NCBI RefSeq assembly: GCF_000023925.1
Contig: NC_013169.1
Coordinates: 930,001 to 994,000, forward strand
DNA: 64,000 nt
From: Kytococcus sedentarius DSM 20547
GTDB taxonomy: Bacteria; Actinomycetota; Actinomycetes; Actinomycetales; Dermatophilaceae
Direction of reading: 5' to 3'
Under the pieces are notes generated by a model. The model was not told where the DNA came from. It made no database searches and was given only the letters and a program-made list of their open reading frames with translations. A program made the position numbers and the translations under genes. Below, piece by piece: positions 10,171 through 17,718 of the stretch. The first letter of the stretch is position 1. The number at the start of each line of letters is the position of its first letter.

Positions 10171-10611
10171 GTGAGTGCACCCATCCCCGTCGTCGGCCCC
10201 CTGGGCAAGATGTCCCGGCGCTTCGCGGCCGTGACGCTGTTCTTCCAGTCCTTCGCCGTGTTCTTCGGCGCCCTCACGGCCCGGGGCCTGGCCCACGCGC
10301 AGGGTGACGAGCGAGCGACCACTTACCTGGTGGCCGGCTCGGCGCTGGCGGTGGCCTGCCTGGTGACGATGGTGGTGCTCAAGCAGAGCTGGGGCGTCAC
10401 TCTCGGGTGGGTGCTGCAGGTGCTCACCCTGGCCACCGGCTTCGTGCAGCCGGCCATGTTCGCCGTCGGTGTGATCTTCCTCGCGATCTGGATCGGTGCC
10501 CTGTACTGGGGCCGGCGCATGGACGAGCTCACGCGACAATTCGAGGCGCAGCACGGTGGGCGCCCCGACGGTGGTCGCCTCGACGCCGACCGACGGGAGA
10601 GTGATCGCTGA
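10171..10611 (+). CDS. DUF4233 family membrane protein
   Basis: Small integral membrane protein of 146 residues with about four hydrophobic segments: VTLFFQSFAVFFGALTARGL, a span around LVAGSALAVACLVTMVV, one around VLQVLTLATGFVQPAMF, and VGVIFLAIWIGALYWGRRMD. The C-terminus is charged. Proteins of this size directly downstream of folC are annotated as DUF4233 in actinobacteria; their function is unknown. I chose GTG 10171 (VSAPIPVVGPLGK), preceded by GTGGGAG at 10154-10160. The stop overlaps the uppP start (TGATG), so it is co-translated with uppP. Confidence 0.85.
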   Translation: MSAPIPVVGPLGKMSRRFAAVTLFFQSFAVFFGALTARGLAHAQGDERATTYLVAGSALAVACLVTMVVLKQSWGVTLGWVLQVLTLATGFVQPAMFAVGVIFLAIWIGALYWGRRMDELTRQFEAQHGGRPDGGRLDADRRESDR

Positions 10612-11456
10612 TGGGCTGGCTCGAGGCCATCGTCCTGGGACTGGTGCAGGGGCTCACGGAGTTCCTGCCCATCTCCTCCAGTGCGCACCTCTCGGTGGTG
10701 GGTCGCTTCTTCGGCGGCGGCGACCCCGGTGCGGCGTTCACGGCCATTACCCAGCTGGGCACCGAGGCCGCGGTCCTCATCTACTTTCGCAAGGACATCG
10801 CCACCATCGTCACCAAGTGGTGCAAGGCGATCGTGGGCAAGCTGCCGCACAACGACCCCGACGTGCGGATGGGGTGGCTGGTCATCATCGGCTCCATCCC
10901 CATCGGCGTCCTCGGGCTGCTCCTCCAGGACTTCATCGAGGGCCCGCTGCGCAACCTGTGGATCACGGCCTCGATGCTGCTCTTCTTCGCGCTGGTCATC
11001 GCCCTGGCCGACCACTTGGCCGGCAAGCGCCCGCCGGAGCAGGTCAAGGAGCTCGACAACCTCACCTGGGGTGACGGCCTGAAGTACGGGCTCTGGCAGG
11101 CACTCGCCCTGGTTCCCGGCGTCTCCCGCTCCGGCGGAACGATCGCCGGTGGTCTGTTCATGGGCTACTCGCGCGTCGCCGCGGCCCGCTACTCGTTCCT
11201 GCTGGCGATCCCCGCTGTGCTGGCCTCCGGTGGCATGCAGCTTCTGAAGATCGCCGACGACCCGGTGGAGCCGGCCTGGGGGCCGATCCTCGTGGCCACG
11301 CTCATCAGCTTCGTCGTGGGCTACGCGGTCATCGCTTGGTTGCTGCGCTACATCTCGCACAACAACTTCACCCTCTTCGTGGTGTACCGCATCGTCCTGG
11401 CGCTGGTGCTGTTCGGCCTGCTGGGCACCGGCGCGCTGTCGGCGACGGGTGCCTGA
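10611..11456 (+). CDS. uppP: Undecaprenyl-diphosphatase
   Basis: Membrane phosphatase of the BacA/UppP family. It removes a phosphate from undecaprenyl diphosphate so that the lipid carrier can be reused for peptidoglycan and other envelope polymers; the family also confers bacitracin tolerance. The 281-residue product starts MGWLEAIVLGLVQGLTEFLP and continues ISSSAHL, the first catalytic signature. The second signature, PGVSRSGGTI, is near residue 168. Seven or eight hydrophobic spans are visible. The start overlaps the stop of the DUF4233 gene. Its position close upstream of mreBCD and PBP2 fits a wall-synthesis role. ndk follows with its own promoter box. Confidence 0.96.
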   Translation: MGWLEAIVLGLVQGLTEFLPISSSAHLSVVGRFFGGGDPGAAFTAITQLGTEAAVLIYFRKDIATIVTKWCKAIVGKLPHNDPDVRMGWLVIIGSIPIGVLGLLLQDFIEGPLRNLWITASMLLFFALVIALADHLAGKRPPEQVKELDNLTWGDGLKYGLWQALALVPGVSRSGGTIAGGLFMGYSRVAAARYSFLLAIPAVLASGGMQLLKIADDPVEPAWGPILVATLISFVVGYAVIAWLLRYISHNNFTLFVVYRIVLALVLFGLLGTGALSATGA

Positions 11457-11467
11457 GCGCCACTGAC

Positions 11468-11473
11468 TAGGGT
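11468..11473 (+). promoter_or_regulatory. -10 box of leaderless ndk transcript
   Basis: TAGGGT lies six bases before the GTG start of ndk, and no ribosome site is present. The spacing places transcription initiation at the start codon itself. Confidence 0.6.
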
Positions 11474-11479
11474 GTCCCC

Positions 11480-11938
11480 GTGACCACCAACGCAGCCCAC
11501 GAGACCGAGACGACGCAGCCCGAACGATCCCTGGTGCTGGTGAAGCCCGACGGCTACCGCCGCGGGCTCTCCGGCGAGGTGCTCGCCCGCATCGAGGCGA
11601 AGGGCTACCGCCTGGCCGCCCTGCAGGTGGTCGAGGCCACCCGCGAGCAGCTCGCGGCCCACTACGAGGAGCACGAGGGCAAGCCCTTCTACGAGCCGCT
11701 GATGGAGTTCATGGCCTCCGGCCCGGTGGTGGCCGCCGTCATCGAGGGCCACGGGTGCATCCCCGGTTTCCGGACCCTTGCCGGCGCCACCAACCCGACG
11801 GACGCCGCCCCCGGTTCCATCCGGGGTGACCTGGGCCGTGACTGGGGCCTGAAGGTCCAGCAGAACATCGTCCACGGGTCGGACTCGCCGGAGTCCGCGG
11901 CCCGCGAGATCTCCATCTGGTTCCCCGACGGCGTCTGA
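11480..11938 (+). CDS. ndk: Nucleoside diphosphate kinase
   Basis: Cytosolic enzyme that equilibrates nucleoside di- and triphosphates through a phosphohistidine. The 152-residue product has RSLVLVKPDGYRRGLSGEVL near the start, the active-site segment NIVHGSDSPESAAREI with catalytic His near residue 131, and the Arg-containing loop around GFRTLAGATNP. About 14 residues precede the usual family start, which is slightly long. GTG 11480 has no Shine-Dalgarno but a TAGGGT box six bases upstream, so the mRNA is probably leaderless. A hairpin follows at 11958-11993. Confidence 0.95.
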   Translation: MTTNAAHETETTQPERSLVLVKPDGYRRGLSGEVLARIEAKGYRLAALQVVEATREQLAAHYEEHEGKPFYEPLMEFMASGPVVAAVIEGHGCIPGFRTLAGATNPTDAAPGSIRGDLGRDWGLKVQQNIVHGSDSPESAAREISIWFPDGV

Positions 11939-11957
11939 CCGCACGAGGGATCCCGCA

Positions 11958-11993
11958 CAGGGGGTCGGTGGCCCGCGGGCTGCCGGCCCCCTG
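11958..11993 (+). terminator. Hairpin after ndk
   Basis: An 11-bp stem, CAGGGGGTCGG with CCGGCCCCCTG, containing one G-U pair and a 14-base loop. It lies 20 bases after the ndk stop and before the mreB promoter. Confidence 0.6.
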
Positions 11994-12027
11994 CGTGGTC
12001 CTCCGGCCCCCGCCCATCCCCGGGACA

Positions 12028-12033
12028 TACGAT
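12028..12033 (+). promoter_or_regulatory. -10 box of the mreB operon
   Basis: TACGAT is seven bases before ATG 12041. It overlaps the alternative ATG at 12032, which argues that 12041 is the real start and that the operon transcript is leaderless. Confidence 0.55.
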
Positions 12034-12040
12034 GCCCCTC

Positions 12041-13072
12041 ATGACTTCACGATGGCAGCGCCTGCGCGGCGGTGACCTGGCGATCGACCTGGGCACCTCC
12101 CGCACCCTGATCTGGCGCAAGGGTCGCGGTGTCGCGCTGGACGAGCCGTCGTTGCTCGCCGTGGAGGGCGGCACGGGGAAGGTCCTGGCCGCTGGGGAGC
12201 GGGCCCGCGGGCTGATCGGACGCACCCCGGCGCACGTCCACATCATGCGTCCGGTGCGCGACGGGGTGATCGTCGACGCGGACGTGGCCGAGTCGATGCT
12301 GCGGACCTTCATCGACCAGGTGCACTCGAGCTGGCTGAACCGCCCCCGCGTGGTCGTGGCGGCCCCCTCACAGATCACGGCGGTCGAGCGGCGCGCGCTG
12401 GAGGAGACGGTGCTGCGCTCCGGCGCCCGCGAGGTGTTCATCGTCGAGGAGGCGATGGTCGCCGCCATCGGGGCCGGCCTGCCGGTCAACGACGAGCGCG
12501 CCTCCATGGTCCTCGACCTCGGTGGGGGCACCGCCGACGGCGCGATCACGGCCCTCGGCGGCATCGTCCGCTCCGGGTCCGCGCGCGTGGGCGGTGACGA
12601 CCTGGGCGAGTCCGTGCGCGACTGGCTGCGCACCGAGCACGACCTGCTGTTGGGGGAGCGGACCGCGGGGGACCTGGTGGCCAGCATCGGGTCGGCGGTG
12701 CCACTGGCCGAGGAGCTCACGGCCCGGGTGCACGGGCGCAACCTGCGCACGGGCCTGCCGGAGACGGTGGAGATCACCAGTGCGGCCGCGCGCGAGGCGA
12801 TGGCCGAGCCGCTGGCCGCGATCTCCGCCTTCGCCCGCAACCTCGTGGACCAGTGCCCGCCGGACCTGACCGGGGACATCGTGGCGCGCGGGATCGTGCT
12901 GACCGGCGGCGTGGCGCAGCTGCGCGGCATCGACCGCCTCCTCGCGCGCAACCTCTCGCTGCCCGTGGTGGTCGCCAAGGACCCGCAGCGCGCCGTGATC
13001 CGCGGCGCCGGACGGTGCATCGACGACCTGCACCGGCTGCGCCGCATCGTGGTCGGGGAGCAGCGGTACTGA
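12041..13072 (+). CDS. mreB: Rod shape-determining protein MreB
   Basis: Actin-like ATPase that polymerises at the membrane and guides lateral wall synthesis. The 343-residue product has the phosphate-1 loop LAIDLGTSRTLIW, the phosphate-2 loop MVLDLGGGTADGAIT near residue 160, and the adenosine motif GIVLTGGVAQLRGIDRLLAR near residue 290. The usual DIGGGTTE of MreB is DLGGGTAD here. I prefer ATG 12041 over the in-frame ATG 12032 because a TACGAT box sits seven bases upstream. The stop overlaps mreC (TGATG). It begins the mreB-mreC-mreD-PBP2 unit, in which every junction overlaps. Confidence 0.93.
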   Translation: MTSRWQRLRGGDLAIDLGTSRTLIWRKGRGVALDEPSLLAVEGGTGKVLAAGERARGLIGRTPAHVHIMRPVRDGVIVDADVAESMLRTFIDQVHSSWLNRPRVVVAAPSQITAVERRALEETVLRSGAREVFIVEEAMVAAIGAGLPVNDERASMVLDLGGGTADGAITALGGIVRSGSARVGGDDLGESVRDWLRTEHDLLLGERTAGDLVASIGSAVPLAEELTARVHGRNLRTGLPETVEITSAAAREAMAEPLAAISAFARNLVDQCPPDLTGDIVARGIVLTGGVAQLRGIDRLLARNLSLPVVVAKDPQRAVIRGAGRCIDDLHRLRRIVVGEQRY

Positions 13073-14349
13073 TGGCCGACCGCATCCGACCCCACGGAGG
13101 CAGCCAGCCCGTGCGAGGACGCCGCCGCGGGGACTCCCAGCGGCGCGTGCCCGTCGGTGTGGTGCGCCGGGAGGGGCTCACCGGCCGCCGGCTGGGCATG
13201 CAGCAGCGCGACCGCTCCGCCGAGCGCAAGGCGTGGTTGGGGCCCCTGCTGGCCGTGGCCGTGACCGTCGGCGCGGTGGGTGTGGACACGGTCGCCCCGG
13301 TGGTGCTGAACCCGGTCCGGGACGCCGCCGAGGTGGCGTTCGCCCCGTTGCAGCGCGCGATGGTGGTCCCGCCCACCGAGGAGCTGCAGGCGGTGGAGAC
13401 CGAGCGCGACCAGCTGGCCGACGCCCTGCACGCCCAGCGCGAGAAGCAGTCCCTGGACTCGGCCGCGGCCGGGCTGTTCGACTCCGAGGTCACCGACGGG
13501 CGCGAGCTGGTCCCGGCCCGGGTGATCGGTTTCACCGCGGCCACCGCCACCTCGCCCGACCGTCGCATCACCATCGACGTGGGCCGCCGCGACGGCGTGG
13601 AGACGGACCTGACGGTGGTCTCCGCCGACGGCCTGGTGGGCCGGGTCATCTCGGTGACGGACTGGACGAGCGAGGTGATGGTGCTCGGGGACCCGCAGCT
13701 GTCCACCGGGGTGCGGGCCGAGTCCGGCGCGATGGGGGTGCTCTCCTCGAGCGCGCCGCCCGGTACCCCGCAGCGCACCGGCACCGACCTCACGCTGCGG
13801 GCCTTCGAGGCCGGCACCTTCTCCGAGGGCGACGTGCTGACCACCCTGGGCGGGCCCTCGAGCCCGTTCGTCGACGGGGTCCCGGTGGGGGAGATCACCG
13901 CGGTCGACGCCGACCAGGGCCAGCTGCAGGAGACGGCGGTCGTCGAGCCGGCAGTCCAGGTCTCCACCCTCGAGGTCGTGGGTGTGCTGAGTGTCGCCGA
14001 GCGCGAGGAGTCGCGGCAGACCGTGACCATCCCGTCGGGTGGGTCCGGCGGGACGGACGCCTCCTCGGACGACTCCTCCGGTGACGACCAAGACTCCTCG
14101 GGTGACCCCACCGACGAGGAGTCAGGCGGGGACCAGGGGTCCGGGCAGGAGTCCGGCCCCCTGGACGGCAACCCGGACGACGACGAGTCCGTGCTGGTGA
14201 CGCCCGACTCCACCGAGTCGGTCGCCTCCGACGCCCCCACCGATGCCGCGGAGCCCGATGCCGGGGGCGCGTCGGACGACCCCGCGGCACCCCCGGCGCC
14301 CACCGACTCGCTGGTCCCTGATCCCACCGTCACCGAGGGGGGCAACTGA
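13072..14349 (+). CDS. mreC: Rod shape-determining protein MreC with long acidic tail
   Basis: Bitopic elongasome protein linking MreB to penicillin-binding proteins outside the membrane. The 425 residues comprise a basic cytoplasmic N-terminus (about 1-55), one membrane span (AWLGPLLAVAVTVGAVGVD), a coiled-coil segment around ELQAVETERDQLADALHAQR, and the double beta-barrel MreC domain to about residue 315. Conserved pieces include RRDGVETDLTVVSADGLVGR and VMVLGDPQLSTGVRA. The last 110 residues are a Ser/Asp/Glu/Pro-rich low-complexity tail, much longer than in model MreC. ATG 13072 overlaps the mreB stop; the stop overlaps mreD. PBP2 downstream has a similar acidic tail. Confidence 0.93.
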   Translation: MADRIRPHGGSQPVRGRRRGDSQRRVPVGVVRREGLTGRRLGMQQRDRSAERKAWLGPLLAVAVTVGAVGVDTVAPVVLNPVRDAAEVAFAPLQRAMVVPPTEELQAVETERDQLADALHAQREKQSLDSAAAGLFDSEVTDGRELVPARVIGFTAATATSPDRRITIDVGRRDGVETDLTVVSADGLVGRVISVTDWTSEVMVLGDPQLSTGVRAESGAMGVLSSSAPPGTPQRTGTDLTLRAFEAGTFSEGDVLTTLGGPSSPFVDGVPVGEITAVDADQGQLQETAVVEPAVQVSTLEVVGVLSVAEREESRQTVTIPSGGSGGTDASSDDSSGDDQDSSGDPTDEESGGDQGSGQESGPLDGNPDDDESVLVTPDSTESVASDAPTDAAEPDAGGASDDPAAPPAPTDSLVPDPTVTEGGN

Positions 14350-14837
14350 TGCGCTTGATGATGGGACTGATCCGCGTGGTGGCCATGGTGCTGCTCGCGG
14401 TGATCACGACCGGTCTGCTGCCCCGCGTCTCCTTCCCTGCGCCGGACCTGTTGTTGCTGGTGGTGCTGGCCGTGGCCCTGCTCCGGGGCGCCCGCTCCGG
14501 GCTGGTCTGGGGCCTGGTGGCCGGCTGGCTGGTGGACCTGGTGCCGCCGGGGGCCGGCATCGTCGGCGCGACGGCCCTCACCTACGGCGTGGTGGGTTGG
14601 GCCGCCGGCTCGTTCGCGGCCACCGTCCGCCGCTCGTGGCTGCTCACGTCCGTGACCGTCGCCGTGGCCGCGCTCGCGGTGCAGGGGGTGCGCTGGGTGA
14701 TGGCCCTGGCCATGCAGAACCCGACCGGTGACACCTTCGACCCGTGGGCCTGGCTGCTCACGGCCCTGCTGGGTGTGGTGGTCGTCCCCACCCTCATGCA
14801 CCTGGAGAACGCAGCCCTGACGAGGAACGCGACGTGA
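14349..14837 (+). CDS. mreD: Rod shape-determining protein MreD
   Basis: Integral membrane partner of MreC. The 162-residue product has five or six hydrophobic spans, starting MRLMMGLIRVVAMVLLAVIT. The region RGARSGLVWGLVAGWLVDLV followed by PPGAG is typical of MreD, in which a Gly-rich span is followed by a short polar loop and a Pro/Gly turn. ATG 14349 overlaps the mreC stop, and the stop overlaps the GTG of the PBP2 gene, so the products are likely made in fixed proportion. It is recognised as much by context as by sequence, since MreD is poorly conserved. Confidence 0.88.
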   Translation: MRLMMGLIRVVAMVLLAVITTGLLPRVSFPAPDLLLLVVLAVALLRGARSGLVWGLVAGWLVDLVPPGAGIVGATALTYGVVGWAAGSFAATVRRSWLLTSVTVAVAALAVQGVRWVMALAMQNPTGDTFDPWAWLLTALLGVVVVPTLMHLENAALTRNAT

Positions 14838-17116
14838 AACAGATCCTGACGACCGCCCGCCGGCGCACCGTGCTGCTGGCCGTCCTCGTCCTGGTTGCCG
14901 TCCTGGTGCTGGGCGGGCGGCTGGCGCAGATGCAGGTGCTCGAGCACGACCGCTACGCGAGTGCCTCGCAGACCACGAACACTCGCGAGATCGTGCACCC
15001 CGCCACGCGAGGCCGCATCCTCGCCTCCGACGGCACGCCCTTCGTGCGGAACATCGCGCACTCCACGGTGACCATCGACCCGCAGGTCATGCGCGAGCAG
15101 GACGACAAGGGCCGCAGCATCGTCGATGCGGTGGCGCGCGAGGTGGGTGCCGACCCGGAGACGCTGTGGGGCCGGACTCGCACCTGTGGCAGCAAGGACG
15201 CCCCGCGCCCGCCGCGCTGCAACAGCGGGGGTGCCTACCAGCCCATCACCCTGGCCGAGGAGGTCGACCCCGCGGAGCTCCTGCCCCTGCTGGAGCGCCC
15301 GGAGGACTACCCGGGGGTGAGCGTGGACGCCACCGCCGAGCGCGGCTGGCCGAAGCCGAACGACGCCCTGGCCTCACAGACGCTGGGCTATCTCACGCGC
15401 GTCAGCGCCCAGGACATGGAGGGTCGCGACGACCTGCAGCCCACCGGCATGATCGGCCGCGACGGGCTGGAGGCCTTCTACGACAAGGAGCTCCGCGGGA
15501 CCACCGGCGTCACCAAGGTCGCGGTCTCCCCGGCCGGCAAGTTTCTGGAGGAGATCGAGCACACCGACGCCGTGGCCGGGCTGGACATCAAGACGCACCT
15601 GAACCCGGCGGTGCAGAAGGTGGCCGAGGACGCCCTCGCACAGGTCAGCCAGATCGCCGCGACGAAGAACGAGGCCACCGACCCCGAGGACAAGGGGCGG
15701 GCCAAGACCGGTGCCGCGCTGGTGATGGACGTCGAGACCGGCGCGCTGGTGGCGGCCGCGAGCCTGCCGGGCTACAACCCCGAGATCTGGGCCGGTGGTG
15801 TGAACCCCGAGCAGCTGGAGACCCTGGTCGACAAGGACGAGGGCGTCCCGCTGACGAACAAGCTCATCTCGTCGGTGTACCCGCCGGCTTCCACCTTCAA
15901 GGCGATCTCGCTGCCGGTGGCCTTCTCGCAGGGGCTGGACCCCGACGAGGAGTACAGCTGCCCGGCGCGGGTGAAGGTCGGTGACCGCTACTTCCGCAAC
16001 TTCGAGTCCAAGGCCCACGGCGACCTGACGCTGCAGGAGATCATGGAGGTTTCCTGCGACACCGCCTTCTACCGCTGGTCCTTCCGCACCTGGCGCGCGC
16101 TGGGTGGCATCAACGCCAAGGACGTCACCGATCCCTACGTCGAGCTGGCCAAGGGCTTCGGGCTGGGCTCGCGCACCGGCGTGGACCTGCCGCACGAGTC
16201 GGCGGGCCGCATCCCCGACCGCGAGTGGAAGCTCGCCTACTGGGAGTCCCTCAAGGAGGGCTACTGCAAGCGCGCCGAGACCGGGTACACCGAGGAGGAG
16301 GAGCCCGACGCCCAGCGCCGCGCGGAGCTCGAGGAGGGCGCGCAGGAGTTCTGCCTGCGTGGCTACCAATACCGCGGTGGTGACGCGGTCAACTTCTCCA
16401 TCGGCCAGGGTGACGTCTCGACGACCCCGCTGCAGATGGCGGTGGTGTACGCCGCGATCGCCAACGGGGGCAACGTCATCGAGCCGCGGGTGGCGAACGA
16501 GGCCCTGGACGTCTCCGGTGAGGTGCAGAAAAAGTTCCCCACCACCGTGCGCCAGCGCGTCGGGTTCGACGAGCAGTCTCTGCGCATCCTGCGCGAGGGC
16601 CTCGAGGGCGTGGTGACCCGCGGCACCGCGTCGTGGGCCTTCAAGGACTGGGACCACGAGCGCTACCCGCTGGCCGGCAAGACCGGGACGGCCGAGGTCT
16701 CCGGTGACCAGTCGACCTCCTGGTTCGTCAGCTACGACGCCGGCAAGGACTCCAAGTACGTCACGCTGGTGGTCCTGGGCGACTCCGGCACCGGCAGCGA
16801 GTACGCCGCCCCGGTGGCGCGCTCGCTGTGGAACACGATGGAGAGCGAGGGGCTGCTGGAGCCGAAGGCGGCCGACGAGCCCCTCTCCTCCCAGGACACC
16901 GCGGCCGACCTGAAGGCCGCTGCCGAGCGCGCCGAGAAGGCAGGCGCCGAGACGGTGACCGTCGAGGACGTCACCGAGGAGTCCCTGGTCGGCCCGGTGG
17001 ACACCGAGTTCCAGCAGGCGGACGGGCCCTCCGACGACCCGAGCGACCCGAGTGCCTCGGACGACTCGGACGAGGCCCGTGACCCGTCCGATGACGCCAG
17101 TGCCTCGGGCGACTGA
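14834..17116 (+). CDS. mrdA: Penicillin-binding protein 2 (transpeptidase)
   Basis: Class B PBP that cross-links peptidoglycan during elongation. The 760 residues begin with an N-terminal membrane anchor (TVLLAVLVLVAVLVLGGRLA), followed by the dimerisation domain with RGRILASDGTPFVRN and the transpeptidase domain. Active-site motifs are visible: STFK (in YPPASTFKAIS, near residue 355), SCD in the SxN/SxD position (EVSCDTAFYRW), and KTG in PLAGKTGTAEVSGDQSTSWF. The segment around residues 465-515 is Glu-rich and inserted relative to short PBP2s. After residue 690 the protein ends in an Asp/Ser-rich tail. The GTG start (14834) overlaps the mreD stop. No rodA follows in this window. Confidence 0.94.
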   Translation: MKQILTTARRRTVLLAVLVLVAVLVLGGRLAQMQVLEHDRYASASQTTNTREIVHPATRGRILASDGTPFVRNIAHSTVTIDPQVMREQDDKGRSIVDAVAREVGADPETLWGRTRTCGSKDAPRPPRCNSGGAYQPITLAEEVDPAELLPLLERPEDYPGVSVDATAERGWPKPNDALASQTLGYLTRVSAQDMEGRDDLQPTGMIGRDGLEAFYDKELRGTTGVTKVAVSPAGKFLEEIEHTDAVAGLDIKTHLNPAVQKVAEDALAQVSQIAATKNEATDPEDKGRAKTGAALVMDVETGALVAAASLPGYNPEIWAGGVNPEQLETLVDKDEGVPLTNKLISSVYPPASTFKAISLPVAFSQGLDPDEEYSCPARVKVGDRYFRNFESKAHGDLTLQEIMEVSCDTAFYRWSFRTWRALGGINAKDVTDPYVELAKGFGLGSRTGVDLPHESAGRIPDREWKLAYWESLKEGYCKRAETGYTEEEEPDAQRRAELEEGAQEFCLRGYQYRGGDAVNFSIGQGDVSTTPLQMAVVYAAIANGGNVIEPRVANEALDVSGEVQKKFPTTVRQRVGFDEQSLRILREGLEGVVTRGTASWAFKDWDHERYPLAGKTGTAEVSGDQSTSWFVSYDAGKDSKYVTLVVLGDSGTGSEYAAPVARSLWNTMESEGLLEPKAADEPLSSQDTAADLKAAAERAEKAGAETVTVEDVTEESLVGPVDTEFQQADGPSDDPSDPSASDDSDEARDPSDDASASGD

Positions 17117-17122
17117 TACGGT
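17117..17122 (+). promoter_or_regulatory. -10 box of rpsO promoter
   Basis: TACGGT lies directly after the PBP2 stop codon. Initiation about seven bases on would give a leader of roughly 80 bases before rpsO, room for S15 autoregulation as known in other bacteria (inferred). Confidence 0.5.
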
Positions 17123-17209
17123 GCTCTCTTGCCGTTCGATCGGCCGCGGACGCCGAATGCCCCGGAGGACATGCCCGGGAGCGCCGCGCAACGACCTGAG
17201 GAGTCACGC

Positions 17210-17482
17210 TTGACCACGCTGGATGCTGCCAAGAAGAAGTCCATCATCGAGGAGTACGCCACCACCGAGGGTGACACCGGGTCGCCCGAGGTGCAGGTTG
17301 CCCTGTTGACGCAGCGCATCAAGGACCTCACCGAGCACTCCCGTCAGCACAAGCACGACCACCACACCCGTCGTGGTCTGCTACTCCTGGTGGGCCGTCG
17401 CAAGCGCCTCCTGCGCTACCTGGAGGCCACCGACATCGAGCGCTACCGTTCGCTGATCAAGCGACTTGGCCTGCGCCGCTGA
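17210..17482 (+). CDS. rpsO: 30S ribosomal protein S15
   Basis: Primary 16S rRNA-binding protein of the small subunit, 90 residues, the usual length. The conserved core is present: [20 protein letters not shown], then [20 protein letters not shown], then [16 protein letters not shown]. The start is the TTG at 17210, chosen because GAGGAG (17198-17203) sits six bases upstream and because it gives the standard N-terminus. The frame is open to 17129, but that part is unlike S15 and lacks a ribosome site. A strong hairpin (17494-17530) follows, then pnp, the common rpsO-pnp order. Confidence 0.97.
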   Translation: MTTLDAAKKKSIIEEYATTEGDTGSPEVQVALLTQRIKDLTEHSRQHKHDHHTRRGLLLLVGRRKRLLRYLEATDIERYRSLIKRLGLRR

Positions 17483-17493
17483 GAGACTTCCCT

Positions 17494-17530
17494 GCCGAGA
17501 GCGGCCCCGGAACCCGGGGCCGCTCTCGGC
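17494..17530 (+). terminator. Hairpin between rpsO and pnp
   Basis: A perfect 17-bp stem, GCCGAGAGCGGCCCCGG, with a 3-base loop (AAC). It starts 12 bases after the rpsO stop. It could end the transcript or act as a processing hairpin in the rpsO-pnp mRNA. Confidence 0.8.
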
Positions 17531-17718
17531 GCATGGGGACCCACGTCGACCCGGCCCGTTCGACGTGACCACCCACGGGGGTGCATGCTCACTGCATCGG
17601 ACCGATGTCCGGTGGGTGGGCACCACCGCAGGTGGGGCCACCCGGCCACAGCAGTTCGGGCCACCAGACGCACGGCACAACGACGATGCCCGTGCGCTCA
17701 CAACAGAAGGGAGGACCC

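Noticed and set aside
12032-12040. ATG 12032 as the start of mreB.
   Set aside because: It overlaps the TACGAT box that sits seven bases before ATG 12041. The shorter start also gives the normal MreB N-terminus.
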